A DNA stretch of 64,000 nucleotides from Haloglycomyces albus DSM 45210 (lineage in GTDB: Bacteria > Actinomycetota > Actinomycetes > Mycobacteriales > Micromonosporaceae), in NCBI RefSeq assembly GCF_000527155.1, contig NZ_AZUQ01000001.1, positions 1,919,615 through 1,983,614 on the forward strand, read 5' to 3'. Numbering within the stretch: the stretch's first letter is position 1; every line of letters starts with the position of its first letter. Made by a program: the position numbers and the translations under genes. Of the stretch, positions 27,749 to 39,404 are shown one piece after another. The notes under the pieces are model-generated. The model was not told the DNA's origin. It was given only the letters and a program-made list of their open reading frames with translations, and ran no database searches.

Positions 27749-28361
27749 ATGGTAGATGAGGTAAAACTGGGTAACCTGCTTTCGGAAGTCGATTGGCTAT
27801 CGATGAAAGATCCCTGTGGATATAGGATCGACCTGGGTCAAGCTATCTATCGTGTTGCCACTGACGATTTGACAGTGACGGAACGAAGGTATTTTGGCAC
27901 AATCCTATATACGCACGTGTCGAACCAAGGATCGTTGGGGGGAAATATCTCCGGCTGCTGCAAAGTCGATAATCGATATTCTTGATATGCGACTTTGCAA
28001 GGTGCCAGAGTATTTCTACCAGGTGCTGGTTGCTCTGATGGAAGGTTGGGGAAATGGGACTTGCATTAATGGGGAAACTGGATTCAAAGAACCCCTTTGG
28101 AAACCAGTCAGGCGTATCATCTTCAATAATTCAGCCGTCTTCGAACGAGATTTGTACGACTACAGGGCGATTGATGTTCCCTCGTTGCTTGAACTTACTG
28201 AGTGGATCGCTCCAAAAATCCCAAAGATTCGTAGTGTACTTTCATTGCTGGGCGAGACGGCGGACATTGAGTCAAAGAGGCTCATCACTGAAGCGATACA
28301 AAACTGTGAAGATGCCATCGCAGAGAATAAATCTGATCCTGATGAGCGATTTGAAGTATAA
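27749..28361 (+). pseudogene. Frameshifted orphan gene, possibly immunity-type
   Basis: Two overlapping frames make one protein if one base is removed from a run of six G (27937-27942): the first frame, starting MVDEVKLGNLLSEVDWL at an ATG with AAGG upstream, then continues as GEISPAAAKSIIDILDM into the second frame, which ends in an acidic tail. The joined product would have about 203 residues and be largely helical. AT-rich composition differs from its surroundings and suggests transfer. The helical build and position before a type VII secretion module are reminiscent of immunity proteins, but no family is recognised. The shift may be a real inactivation, slippage or a sequencing error. Confidence 0.5.
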
Positions 28362-28560
28362 AACTTCAGTATCTACTTGTGATGTAATTTGCACGAACTA
28401 TCTAGTGAGGGATGCGCAAATTATTCGTCTTGAAACGGCCTAGTCTCCTATATGCTTAACTAAATCCACTAATTTCAATAAAGCTGTTAATCTAATGAAG
28501 AAGCGTCTCATTGCTCGGTATTTTTCGATAGTGTCAAGCTAATATAGAGGTGATTTAGCT

Positions 28561-29046
28561 ATGAATTGCAATTTTGTTCGATCTTGGGAAATATTCATTC
28601 TGCATTTTATAATTGAAATAGGTGATCCGGAGGGTCTGGAATATCCAGAGTCTGGAAATGGCCATGAACCATATATTGCTAGTGATGAAATGCTATGTAT
28701 TAATGTGCCAGAATGGGTGAAAATTAGTAACGGAGTTGAAGTTGTCCCAATGCATCTCGTTCCATTTGGAGGGCGCTATCAGGGATTCACTAGTCTTTTC
28801 AAGGGAGAGCTCCGATTTGATTCAGGTAAACTACAATTTGGAAACGAAGTTAGCACTGATACGTATACAATTACGCTTCCTGAGCCTGGATGGAGAGGAA
28901 TCGAAGTAGCAGTTAAAGATAGGTATGCAGACTTTCAAGTAGCATTCATGATCGAAGGAATTAGTCGAAATGAGATTGAATATCTGAATGTAGAGCCAAG
29001 ATTTAATGACCAAAATCTTCCAGAATTAGACGTAAGCTACGTTTAA
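28561..29046 (+). CDS. AT-rich orphan protein, 161 residues
   Basis: A predicted protein with a good ribosome binding site (AGAGGTGA) and TAATAT as a possible -10 box. The sequence is acidic and mostly beta-like, with a glycine-containing strand pattern (RFDSGKLQFGNEVSTDTYTI) followed by LPEPGWRGIEVAVKDRY. No domain is recognised. Codon and base use are strikingly AT-rich compared with neighbouring genes, pointing to recent transfer. It may be an immunity-like or phage-derived protein; this is inference from location only. Confidence 0.6.
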   Translation: MNCNFVRSWEIFILHFIIEIGDPEGLEYPESGNGHEPYIASDEMLCINVPEWVKISNGVEVVPMHLVPFGGRYQGFTSLFKGELRFDSGKLQFGNEVSTDTYTITLPEPGWRGIEVAVKDRYADFQVAFMIEGISRNEIEYLNVEPRFNDQNLPELDVSYV

Positions 29047-29208
29047 CCAATATTGACAGGGTACTCAGAGGTCACCGATGAAATCTACTGCAATATCAGT
29101 TCACAGTCTTGCAAGTTGGAAACCCTTCCAGTACTCCGTCAATATGTGCCAGGCCCTGTGGATCATACCGATACACCGCGTACGCGAAGGAAGCGAGAGC
29201 TTAACCTG

Positions 29209-29673
29209 ATGACAGACCCGCTACATTACAGAAAACTCGTTGAAGCGATTGCCTCCCAGGATTTTGCGATGGTTGATGAGCTGCATCAGTCTCTACCCGT
29301 CGAGCAGGCGGAGCAATACGAGAAGTATCTTGCCGCTCTCTTCGCTGTCCTGTTGGAGGACAAGTTTAAGGACGGTCTCGACCACGAGGCGATCATCGCG
29401 TTCGTCGATGAGCTGCGTGAACGGTTCCGTGACTCCGAACCGCGTTTCAAAGCATTCGTGGTCGAAGGCGTTATTCGCGCGAGCGCGGGTGAGACCCATA
29501 TATTCGATGACCTTCCGCAGGAGGAGATCATTCCGTCGCGGGTTCAGGTTATCGGAACATTGGCTATGGACGGTACATCGGTGCGGTCGGATCTTTCCAA
29601 GCTGCTTACCGTGGCAGACGAGCTAATGAACGATTTAGGTTTAGTCGGTGGTGAACCGATAATTCGTCGGTAG
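29209..29673 (+). CDS. Unrecognised helical protein upstream of the secretion module
   Basis: A 154-residue acidic, helical protein beginning MTDPLHYRKLVEAIASQDF. It has no signal peptide or membrane segment and no domain I can name. Base composition is closer to the chromosome than that of the two preceding genes. I chose this ATG because the frame upstream looks non-coding. It may be cotranscribed with neither side: 550 bases separate it from the next gene, which has its own promoter. Confidence 0.55.
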   Translation: MTDPLHYRKLVEAIASQDFAMVDELHQSLPVEQAEQYEKYLAALFAVLLEDKFKDGLDHEAIIAFVDELRERFRDSEPRFKAFVVEGVIRASAGETHIFDDLPQEEIIPSRVQVIGTLAMDGTSVRSDLSKLLTVADELMNDLGLVGGEPIIRR

Positions 29674-30209
29674 TCATCGCCCATGCCGGTTTAGAAGCGT
29701 CGGTAGAATTCGTGGTCGGGTAGTGGCACAGTGAACCGCGATTAAGCCGGCTGTCAAGCGGTGTGGGGAAGCAGGGATTAAACCGTCTACCCGCCGCGAC
29801 ACTGTTCAGACGGTTCACCTGAGTGGTTGAGCATCGAGTACTGTTTCCTCCCGTACTTGCCATGAGCGGTTAATTCCGTTGGCCTCTGCCAGAGATTGAC
29901 GATTCTCGGTGACTGACGTTCCGTTAGCGTGCTTTTTGTATCTCTCAAACGCAGTGTTATCCACGTGATCCCCTCCACTGCAATAGAACTCACTGTGGAA
30001 CTATTCCTTGCCGATGTTTTCCCTACTGCTGTAATAGTCATACCTCCTGTGCCGCAGTAATACTGCTGGATTGGGCTGGATCAGTGTTCATTGCCTGGAG
30101 AAGTCCACTGTTTTTATCGCCCTCGTTCTGTATCTCGGGGCTTGCTTTTGTCGGCCATGGGATGACGTGAGTGCGGGGAACAGGGTTGGAAGGGCTGGAG
30201 GGGAAACCG
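29674..30209. other. Noncoding gap before the type VII-associated module
   Basis: About 540 bases with frequent stops in all frames and mixed composition. I see no tRNA, no clear terminator and no riboswitch. The last 40 bases contain the promoter of the following operon. Confidence 0.5.
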
Positions 30210-30221
30210 TAAAATACTCGC
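30186..30221 (+). promoter_or_regulatory. Promoter of the YbaB/EspC-like operon, leaderless
   Basis: TTGGAA (30186-30191) and TAAAAT (30210-30215) are separated by 18 bases. The -10 box ends six bases before the ATG at 30222, so transcription should begin at the start codon. Confidence 0.65.
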
Positions 30222-30509
30222 ATGGAGGGAAGCGACTTCAACAATCAGGCAGCGCGCATGCGAGAAGCGGCGGCGGATGTTCGCGCGGAGGCGCAGTCGG
30301 ACGATTTGGCCGTGAAGGTGATTGCCTCACCGGGCGGCGGAATCGTGGACATGGAGCTATCGCATCGTGCATTTCAAATGTCGGGTAGAGAATTGGGCTC
30401 GACGATGGTCGAGGTAATCGGTCGAGCTCGGATTGAGGCGGATCAGCAGCTCTCCGCGGAAGTTCAGCGAATCATGGGGGTTGATCTCCCGGGGCAAGGA
30501 GGGGCTTGA
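30222..30509 (+). CDS. YbaB/EbfC-family DNA-binding protein
   Basis: A 95-residue YbaB/EbfC-like protein with the typical helix-sheet-helix plan: a helix at residues 3-28, strands around LAVKVIASPGGGIVDMELS, and a C-terminal helix. Members bind DNA as dimers with a tweezer shape. In actinobacteria, YbaB-like genes are frequent in type VII secretion loci, as here. The message appears leaderless. It ends two bases before the start of a second, distinct YbaB-like gene. Confidence 0.8.
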   Translation: MEGSDFNNQAARMREAAADVRAEAQSDDLAVKVIASPGGGIVDMELSHRAFQMSGRELGSTMVEVIGRARIEADQQLSAEVQRIMGVDLPGQGGA

Positions 30510-30510
30510 G

Positions 30511-30903
30511 ATGGCTGATGAACAGCCTAAAAGTTTGGGCGAGGTTTTGGCCAAGCTGGAGCAGATTCAGGAAAACGCCCAAGGCACATTGGACAAAATG
30601 TCCGAAATGGAAGAAGAGTTCGGTGGGAGCGAGACGGTATCCAGTTCGCCGGACGGATCGGTAACCGTCACGTTGAACAGCGACGCGGTCATAACCGACA
30701 TCGACATCCAAGACTCCGCACTGCGGTTGCGCGGCAACCTTGTAAACGTGGTGCTGGAGACCATCAAGGAAGCTCAAGCCACCCACGCGATGAAACTCGC
30801 GAAGATGGCCGATCAAGCCGTTCCAGAGGGCAACCTCTCGCGGCTCGTTGAGGGCCACATGTCTTCGACGGTCCGCGACCGGGCACGCGACAACTTCGAT
30901 TAG
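30511..30903 (+). CDS. Second YbaB/EbfC-like protein
   Basis: A 130-residue protein with a helical N-terminus (LGEVLAKLEQIQENAQGTLDKM), a two-strand core (VSSSPDGSVTVTLNSDAVITDIDI) and a long helix, the YbaB/EbfC plan with a longer C-terminal tail. The ATG has AAGGAGG upstream. It is only distantly similar to the preceding gene product, so the pair may form a heterodimer. Second gene of the operon. Confidence 0.78.
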   Translation: MADEQPKSLGEVLAKLEQIQENAQGTLDKMSEMEEEFGGSETVSSSPDGSVTVTLNSDAVITDIDIQDSALRLRGNLVNVVLETIKEAQATHAMKLAKMADQAVPEGNLSRLVEGHMSSTVRDRARDNFD

Positions 30904-30912
30904 GGGACTGAA

Positions 30913-31251
30913 ATGACGAACGTTCAAGACATTGACGCGATCGACGATGCGAAGAAACGATTGCAAGACTTGGCGAAGGATTCAGAAAAGCTGAAAGAAG
31001 CCGCTGCAAACGCCGATCCGGGACCGACCACCTGGGGAGTGATTCTGGGACTCATCATCGGCATCGCCTACGAAACGACAGTCGGTGAGGACGTCGAAGC
31101 CACCCTCGAGGACCTGCCACTCGCCCTTGAAGGCAACGCGATGCGGCTCGAAGCGTGCGCCAGGAACTACGAGAGCACGGACGAAAGCATTGCGGCGGCT
31201 CTTACCGCGATTAATGGGGAACTCAGCGTCCATACTTCCGGGCCTTGCTGA
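30913..31251 (+). CDS. EspC-like type VII secretion target
   Basis: A 112-residue protein fitting the EspC/excreted-target family (DUF2580-like): two helices with the end motif of an alpha-helical hairpin, and NYESTDESIAAAL near the C-terminus, where this family has a tyrosine-x-x-x-aspartate secretion signal. The central TTWGVILGLIIGIAY segment is hydrophobic. Such proteins are exported by ESX systems, often together with a partner encoded next door. No ESX core component is in this window. Confidence 0.7.
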   Translation: MTNVQDIDAIDDAKKRLQDLAKDSEKLKEAAANADPGPTTWGVILGLIIGIAYETTVGEDVEATLEDLPLALEGNAMRLEACARNYESTDESIAAALTAINGELSVHTSGPC

Positions 31252-31265
31252 AGGAGTAACACATC

Positions 31266-32348
31266 ATGGCAGAGACAGACTACGACTCCGCAATGAGTAG
31301 TTTGGACGATCCGGCAAGCCGGAGCGTATTCCAGACTAACGGAGTGGACTCCGGGGTTGGCGCTACCGCATGGGGTACCGGCAGCAACATCATCAGTGGT
31401 GCGGAGGAAGGCGACATCACCCAGGTCGTCGCCTCAAGCACCGAAATGTTCGCTCAGGGTTATGGAGCTGTCGACGACCCCTTGAGCTGGTTGATTGGAA
31501 ACGGAGTCGATTTCCTTGTCGCCTATATCCAACCACTGCAGGATATTTTGGGTCTGGTCGCCGGGAATCCCGAGCGTTTCGACGACGCTATTAGTCGTTG
31601 GTCCGACATTGAACAAGCCGCTTACGCTCTCGGGGAGGAAGTCCAATCGATCTTCGACGGTGGAATCGGCGATTGGCACGATCAGGCCTCTCAAGCCGCC
31701 GAAAACCGACTGGCCGAACTCGGAGAGGCGATCGGTGCCATCGGGATCAAAGCAGGTACCAGCCAAAAGTGGCTGGGTGCGGCACAGTTGTTGGCGGAAG
31801 TGTTGATGGCCGTGATCAAGGGCATCATCACTGAAATCGTCAAGGAATTGATCCTTACCTGGACGGCAGCTCTGGCGTCGGCAGTAGTCACCGCCGGTGC
31901 GTCCACCGCCGCAGCTGGAACGTGGACGGTAAAAGCGATTGCGCAAGCTACCTTGAAAGCCACCGCAAAAGTCCTCAGAGGAAAGGAACTTGCCGAGATC
32001 CTCAAGAAGGCAATGTCGAATTTTGGCAAGGACATGAACATGATCAAGAACCCTCTTGATTGGGCCAAGAACGTCAAGAAAATAGACGGTTTGGCAGGTA
32101 AGGCAGGCGAAGTTGGCAAGCAACTCGGCGAAGTCGCACCGTTCGTCACCAGCGGGTCGAACAACTACTTCGCCAGGGACCATAGAGATAACGATCCTGA
32201 TGCGGTTTCCCCCGACGACCTCGGATACGAATCCCAGTCGGAAGACGAGATCCAAGACGTCATCGACGACAACTCGGCGACGTATTACCACAACGGTCGG
32301 CAAGTGGATCCGGAGTTTTACGACGTTCGACCAATGGAGCAGGAGTAG
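31266..32348 (+). CDS. Putative type VII secretion-associated substrate
   Basis: A 360-residue protein. The N-terminal half is helical and glycine-containing with a WHDQASQAAENRLAELGEAI hairpin-like segment; residues 180-235 are hydrophobic and alanine-rich and could insert in a membrane; the C-terminus (about 300-360) is acidic and disordered. No toxin domain is recognised. Its position after an EspC-like gene, with 14 bases between, suggests that it is the cognate partner or effector. The assignment is based on context and general shape. Confidence 0.6.
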   Translation: MAETDYDSAMSSLDDPASRSVFQTNGVDSGVGATAWGTGSNIISGAEEGDITQVVASSTEMFAQGYGAVDDPLSWLIGNGVDFLVAYIQPLQDILGLVAGNPERFDDAISRWSDIEQAAYALGEEVQSIFDGGIGDWHDQASQAAENRLAELGEAIGAIGIKAGTSQKWLGAAQLLAEVLMAVIKGIITEIVKELILTWTAALASAVVTAGASTAAAGTWTVKAIAQATLKATAKVLRGKELAEILKKAMSNFGKDMNMIKNPLDWAKNVKKIDGLAGKAGEVGKQLGEVAPFVTSGSNNYFARDHRDNDPDAVSPDDLGYESQSEDEIQDVIDDNSATYYHNGRQVDPEFYDVRPMEQE

Positions 32349-32356
32349 ACCCTCCC

Positions 32357-33562
32357 GTGTTCGAAGGGCAATGGAAGATTGCGCGGCATCCAGCGGCGAC
32401 GGTGGACGTTCATTTCAACAAACCCCATCGTCGCCCTGGATTCGGTCGCGTCAACTTCGTCATAGAGAGCCGAAAGCCCGACCGGGCGGGCTTCAAGCGA
32501 ATGGCCCCGGTCGTTCCCTACCCCAACACCCCGGTTCTCCTGGTAGACGGCGAGCCGGTATCACAAGGTATCGGGTCCATTTGGCTGGAGCTGGCACCCG
32601 GACGTCATCTGGCCGAAGTGCAGGCGGGACGGACATCGGGGTATTGGATATTGGATGTCGAGGAAGACAACGACTATTCGGTGCGCGAGTTTACGCGGTA
32701 CGGCACCAATTCAATTCGTCAGGACCAGCTTCTCTCGGAGTACGCACTGGGAAATACCGGCGGCCACATTCGCGGTAAACTCCGCACGATCGTAATGATC
32801 ATGTTTGGATTGCCGATGATCATCAGTCTTCCGTATCTGCTCTACATGGTCGTGGTTGATACCGTATTCGGCTCTGGCAATCCACAGTCCGACCAATGGT
32901 TGATGACCGGTCTCTGGTACTTTCCGATCGCACTGTCCCTGCTCGGATTGTGGTTGTTCCGGACATACCGGAAATCGAAAACATCGACTCGCGATCCATT
33001 GCCATGTCTTGAGAAGAACGGAATGACTCTGGTTCCCTACCTGCCACAGGCCCTTCCAGAGGGACAGACCGGAGTCGCTATAGATCTGCGTTGGGCCATC
33101 ACCGAACAGGTTCTCTACGGTGAGGCGTACGAATTTCTGGACCTCAGAGAACACGGTCAGCCGTTCATGCCTGACTGTCTTTATTGGATGCGTGAACCGC
33201 GGGTTCGGATCGGCGAATGGGAGGCCGAGGCGTTTTGGGGGCGCGTGTGGCTGACTTTGGCACCGGGCGTGTATGAGATGAGTGTGGGGGTTCCGTCGCG
33301 AACCAACCTTGATAATAAGAAGCTGAAACCGGATTACGTCTGGAGCAGCCTCTCGATCGATGTCGGTCCGGATCGGATCGCTTACGTTCAGGCGCAAGCG
33401 GCCATGCGACACGATGTCTTCAATAAGCGATACGAGGTTTCCACCACCGACCTGGACGTCAGTGTCGACTCGGTGGAACGTGGGGCGGAGTTGCCGATGT
33501 TTTTCGGACCGGATCTCCCCGAACGATCCGCTCGTGACATCGAGGAGAATCGGGTCAAATAA
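32357..33562 (+). CDS. Membrane protein of the type VII-associated operon
   Basis: A 401-residue protein with two transmembrane segments near residues 145-170 and 190-210. The soluble domains on either side are beta-rich and similar in plan: each contains a segment of the type LELAPGRHLAEVQAG and LTLAPGVYEMSVGVP, suggesting an internal duplication. No domain is recognised. It starts eight bases after the preceding gene and ends the operon. It might anchor or assist the secreted partner. Confidence 0.6.
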   Translation: MFEGQWKIARHPAATVDVHFNKPHRRPGFGRVNFVIESRKPDRAGFKRMAPVVPYPNTPVLLVDGEPVSQGIGSIWLELAPGRHLAEVQAGRTSGYWILDVEEDNDYSVREFTRYGTNSIRQDQLLSEYALGNTGGHIRGKLRTIVMIMFGLPMIISLPYLLYMVVVDTVFGSGNPQSDQWLMTGLWYFPIALSLLGLWLFRTYRKSKTSTRDPLPCLEKNGMTLVPYLPQALPEGQTGVAIDLRWAITEQVLYGEAYEFLDLREHGQPFMPDCLYWMREPRVRIGEWEAEAFWGRVWLTLAPGVYEMSVGVPSRTNLDNKKLKPDYVWSSLSIDVGPDRIAYVQAQAAMRHDVFNKRYEVSTTDLDVSVDSVERGAELPMFFGPDLPERSARDIEENRVK

Positions 33563-33729
33563 CGTATCGGCGCAGCATCCATGATCCGGAAAAGTCTGCG
33601 GTCACAAGCGGATCGCTGGCCGTCGTTGTGGATATGTTGACGGACGCCCGACGGTGGCTGATCGCCGCCGGGTACGAGTAAGGTGCGCCGACTGCTCTTG
33701 GTCGACGCACCCATTGGTTTCGAGATTGC

Positions 33730-33750
33730 CGGCGGCCATCGTGGCCGCCG
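33730..33750 (-). terminator. Terminator of amtB
   Basis: A perfect nine-base stem (CGGCGGCCA / TGGCCGCCG) with a three-base loop lies just beyond the amtB stop. The 200-base gap between the convergent genes holds no other feature. Confidence 0.65.
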
Positions 33751-33762
33751 ACTCAAAGGATT

Positions 33763-35079
<1,317 letters not shown>

Positions 35080-35188
35080 GGGCGTGCCGCCTCCTTCCGG
35101 TCTGTAGATGGTACTGAGTCCGGGACTGGTCAGGTGGGCACCGTCGCCGCGTGAGAAGTTCTACTTCCGTACCAGTCTTACGAGTCCG

Positions 35189-35268
35189 CCGGATAGGTAG
35201 ATCGGTACGAGGAGGGGCCGATACCCTCCTGCGGATATCGGCCCCTCCTGTGGACTCCTACCTACCGG
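35189..35268 (-). terminator. Long two-tier hairpin after the MBL-fold gene
   Basis: A perfect 14-base inner stem (AGGAGGGGCCGATA 35210-35223 with 35236-35249) is enclosed by an outer stem (CCGGATAGGTAG 35189-35200 with CTACCTACCGG 35258-35268, one bulge). It lies between the MBL-fold gene and amtB on the minus strand. It is longer than an ordinary terminator and may protect or process the RNA. Confidence 0.55.
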
Positions 35269-35364
35269 AGTGTTCTCCAGTGTGGTGGTCCGGTGTTTCA
35301 GTTATGCGGCACGCCTATTACATCCACGTCGCCAATTGTTTCAAGACTGTGAATTCTTGCGAAT

Positions 35365-36123
35365 TCACACTTGGTAGGTTTCTCCCGGTTTGACGATCGA
35401 GGTGGGCCCGGAGTAGGCACTGCGGGCTTCGTTGAGCGTCGTGTCGGCCGACCCCCAGGGTTCGACGAGGTGAGTCAGCAGGAGCTGGCGGGCACCGGCT
35501 TTGGCGGCGAATTCGCCCGCTTCCTTCCCGGTGAGGTGAACATCCGGCGGGTTGACGCGACCTTCCAGGTACGACGCCTCCGCCAGGAGGGTGTCGCTCT
35601 GGTAGGCGAGTTTCTCCAGCGATTCACAGGGACCGGAGTCCGAGGTATAGGTGAGCGAGGAACCGTTGTGCTCCACACGAACCCCGAACGTTTCGACCGG
35701 GTGCGCGACTCGGTCGACGCGAATGGAGAACGGCCCGAGGTGGAAACCTCCCGGCTGTAGCGTGTGGAAGTCGTACACGTCGGTCATGCACGGGCTCTTC
35801 AGTTCACCGTGGCCGCCGTAGGACTGCCGAATTCGGTCGGCGGTGGCGGAGGGCCCGTACAGCGGAACGGGATGGTCGGGCGCGTTGGGCCCGTAGCGAC
35901 GCATGACCGCGTAGGCGCAGGCGTCGAAGAAGTGGTCGGCATGCAGATGCGTGATGATGATGGCATCGATGCTGTTGGGATCCGTGTACTTTTGGAGTTC
36001 ACCGAGCGCCCCCGTGCCGTAGTCCAGTAGGAGCTTGTATCCATCGGCTTCTACCAGGTACGCCGAGCATGGGGTGTCAGGCGCGGGGAATGAGCCCGCA
36101 CAACCGATAATCGTCAGTTTCAT
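35365..36123 (-). CDS. MBL-fold metallohydrolase (RNase Z/phosphodiesterase-like)
   Basis: A 252-residue metallo-beta-lactamase-fold hydrolase. The metal motif HxHxDH is H59-L-H61-A-D63-H64, and later histidines are in VAHPVETFGVRVEH and LLLTHLVEPWG. The plan resembles the ElaC/RNase Z and cyclic-nucleotide phosphodiesterase-like group. In actinobacteria this gene commonly sits beside murI, as here (14 bases apart), so they are one operon. The substrate is unknown. Confidence 0.88.
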   Translation of the reverse strand: MKLTIIGCAGSFPAPDTPCSAYLVEADGYKLLLDYGTGALGELQKYTDPNSIDAIIITHLHADHFFDACAYAVMRRYGPNAPDHPVPLYGPSATADRIRQSYGGHGELKSPCMTDVYDFHTLQPGGFHLGPFSIRVDRVAHPVETFGVRVEHNGSSLTYTSDSGPCESLEKLAYQSDTLLAEASYLEGRVNPPDVHLTGKEAGEFAAKAGARQLLLTHLVEPWGSADTTLNEARSAYSGPTSIVKPGETYQV

Positions 36124-36137
36124 GGGAGTGGCACCTC

Positions 36138-37040
36138 TTAAGTGTCGGCTGAACCGTCGCCGTCGGGTTCAGTCTGTCCTATAGAGTCAGTCGCCCGTTT
36201 GGAGGCCGGGACACCTGCGTCTGTTTCGGGGATGAGCTCGGGGAGATCCTCCAATGGTTTTGCTTGCTGGACAAATGAGCCGCCTAGATACCGTTGCGCG
36301 TTTCGAGTGAAGGCGTCGGGATCGGCGGTACAGCGGAACTCGTGGTGGCCCACTTCGCCGGGAGCGGCCAACAGGTCGTGTTCGGTGAGGAGTCGATACA
36401 GCTCGCGGGCGCATTCGGTCGCCGACGACACCAAGGTGACATCGTCGCCGAGTACCAATCCGATCAGCCCTTCCAGGAGCGGATAGTGTGTGCACCCCAG
36501 TACGACCGTATCGACGTCGGCCTCCTGTAGGGGGCTGAGGTAATTCTGAGCCAGCCCCAGTAGCTGTCGCCCGGTCGTGATGCCGCGTTCGACGAAGTCG
36601 ACGAACGCGGGGGCGGACACTGCGGTGAGATCGATGTCGGGAATAGCGTTGAACGCGTCGAAGTAGGCCCCTGAGGAAATGGTCGACTGCGTGCCGATGA
36701 CTCCGACCCGTCCGGTGGACGAGGCCGCGACGGCACGGCGAACGGCGGGGCGAATGACTTCGACGACCGGGATGTCGTAACGGTCGCGGATGTCGGCCAG
36801 GGAGGCTGAGGAGGCGCTGTTGCAGGCGACGACCAGAGCTTTGACCCCTTGGGCCACGAGATTGTCACAGATGTTCAACGACAGTGCCCTGACCTCGGAT
36901 ATGGACCGAGGCCCGTACGGCAGGTGGGCAGTATCGCCCACGTAAAGGAGGTTTTCGGAGGGAAGAAGATCGGCGACCGCTCGGGCTACGGTCAGTCCCC
37001 CAATACCAGAGTCGAAAATCCCGACAGGCGCGTTGTTCAT
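36138..37040 (-). CDS. murI: Glutamate racemase
   Basis: A 300-residue glutamate racemase that supplies D-glutamate for peptidoglycan. The two catalytic cysteines are C73 in [11 protein letters not shown] and C183 in [10 protein letters not shown]; the N-terminal [12 protein letters not shown] is the standard family start. It has a hydrophilic C-terminal extension of about 30 residues rich in Asp, Thr and Gly. It is followed by the MBL-fold gene in the same operon. Confidence 0.95.
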   Translation of the reverse strand: MNNAPVGIFDSGIGGLTVARAVADLLPSENLLYVGDTAHLPYGPRSISEVRALSLNICDNLVAQGVKALVVACNSASSASLADIRDRYDIPVVEVIRPAVRRAVAASSTGRVGVIGTQSTISSGAYFDAFNAIPDIDLTAVSAPAFVDFVERGITTGRQLLGLAQNYLSPLQEADVDTVVLGCTHYPLLEGLIGLVLGDDVTLVSSATECARELYRLLTEHDLLAAPGEVGHHEFRCTADPDAFTRNAQRYLGGSFVQQAKPLEDLPELIPETDAGVPASKRATDSIGQTEPDGDGSADT

Positions 37041-37147
37041 CAGATTGTAAGCCTACGTCTACAACGGGCCTGTTCGCCGCCGCCAACCCATACAATGTCA
37101 TCAAAATGACATCGTGTCCATGACCACATATCCAATGAATTACCTGG

Positions 37148-37474
37148 TCACGTCAGTGAAATGAGCATGAAGGCCACCAGCAGGGTGATGGTGGACGCAA
37201 TCAAAAAAAGCCACGGAATCCCCCGAAAGCGTGCCGTGGCGAACGCCATCATGGTCAGCAGCATGCCGATGATGCCGGTTGTGGTGAAGACGGTGAAAAA
37301 CCAGTCTGGAGCGCCCCGAATCATGGCGACGACGGCGAAAACGGAGGTCGCGACCCCTCCGAGCACGAGAATCAGCGCCCAGGTCGCGATCCCGGCCAAG
37401 GACGGGAGCCCGGCGGGCCGCGCCGTTGGGGAGGCCGTAGCCGTCTCTGACGGAGATCCATGTGGGTTGTTCAT
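37148..37474 (-). CDS. Small three-helix membrane protein
   Basis: A 108-residue protein beginning MNNPHGSPSETATASP: a short disordered N-terminus and three hydrophobic segments (about residues 32-52, 61-78 and 85-107). No family is recognised. It sits between murI and the cysteine operon on the same strand, as small membrane proteins often do in this actinobacterial neighbourhood. The longer upstream frame is Arg/Pro-rich and looks non-coding. Confidence 0.65.
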   Translation of the reverse strand: MNNPHGSPSETATASPTARPAGLPSLAGIATWALILVLGGVATSVFAVVAMIRGAPDWFFTVFTTTGIIGMLLTMMAFATARFRGIPWLFLIASTITLLVAFMLISLT

Positions 37475-37550
37475 GAACCTAGAGTACCGATGCCGGGACA
37501 CGGGACTCTGAGTGAGGTGGGCGGGACGTAGACCGCCCACCTCTATTGCC

Positions 37551-38788
<1,238 letters not shown>

Positions 38789-38848
38789 AGCAATCTCCTG
38801 AAAAGACAAAAAGGCAGAATAAAGCCGGAATGATGTAATGAAGGAAAA

Positions 38849-39370
38849 TCAGCGACAGTCGTAAACGGTGCGCTCAGGAGTATGAGCGAACTTATAAGTC
38901 TGCACGGCGTCAGGCGCGCCCACGACCTCAATCGGTTCCTCTGAAACGTCGGCGTTCGCTGAAATCGTAAAGGAACGGACCTCGGCGATTTCAGGATCAC
39001 GGGTGGTCACCAGTACGTAGTGAGCCCCTGGCAAGCCCATCTGGGCGGCGATACCGGCATCCGAGCGCGACGGATAGGCCTCGGTGGCGGTATGCGAATG
39101 ATAGGCCACGACGACCTCTTCGTCATTGGCCCACATCTGGTCATAGACCTGCTTCCACTCCTGAGCGTCGAACTCGTAGAAAGTGGTGGATCGTGCCGCA
39201 TTCGTCATAGGAACATGGCGCAGCGCCTCACCCGAACCTTCGGGCCCCACAAGCAGGCCACAGGCCTCCTCGGGGTGGTCGGCCCGAGCATGGGCGACCA
39301 TCGCTTCAACCATCTCATGCGCTATTCGCAACACGTCCCCAAGACTACACGGCTCTCTGAAATCCGCCAT
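38849..39370 (-). CDS. mec: CysO-cysteine metalloprotease Mec (JAMM)
   Basis: A JAMM/MPN-domain zinc protease that cleaves cysteine from CysO. The motif is the family's glutamate in DHPEEACGLL, then HSHTATEAYPSRSD with H-x-H-x10-D metal ligands. The domain begins at LRIAHEMVEAMVAHARADHP. The start is unsure: ATG 39370 has no ribosome binding site, and GTG 39334 or the following TTG lie directly before the domain. First gene of the cysteine operon. Confidence 0.9.
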   Translation of the reverse strand: MADFREPCSLGDVLRIAHEMVEAMVAHARADHPEEACGLLVGPEGSGEALRHVPMTNAARSTTFYEFDAQEWKQVYDQMWANDEEVVVAYHSHTATEAYPSRSDAGIAAQMGLPGAHYVLVTTRDPEIAEVRSFTISANADVSEEPIEVVGAPDAVQTYKFAHTPERTVYDCR

Positions 39371-39404
39371 GAAGGTGTTCACGTTCTGAGAAAAACGCGG
39401 AATG

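Noticed and set aside
35280-35364. Possible GlnR box before amtB
   Set aside because: Only scattered matches to the GTnAC-N6-GnAAC type were seen; spacing and half-sites did not fit convincingly.
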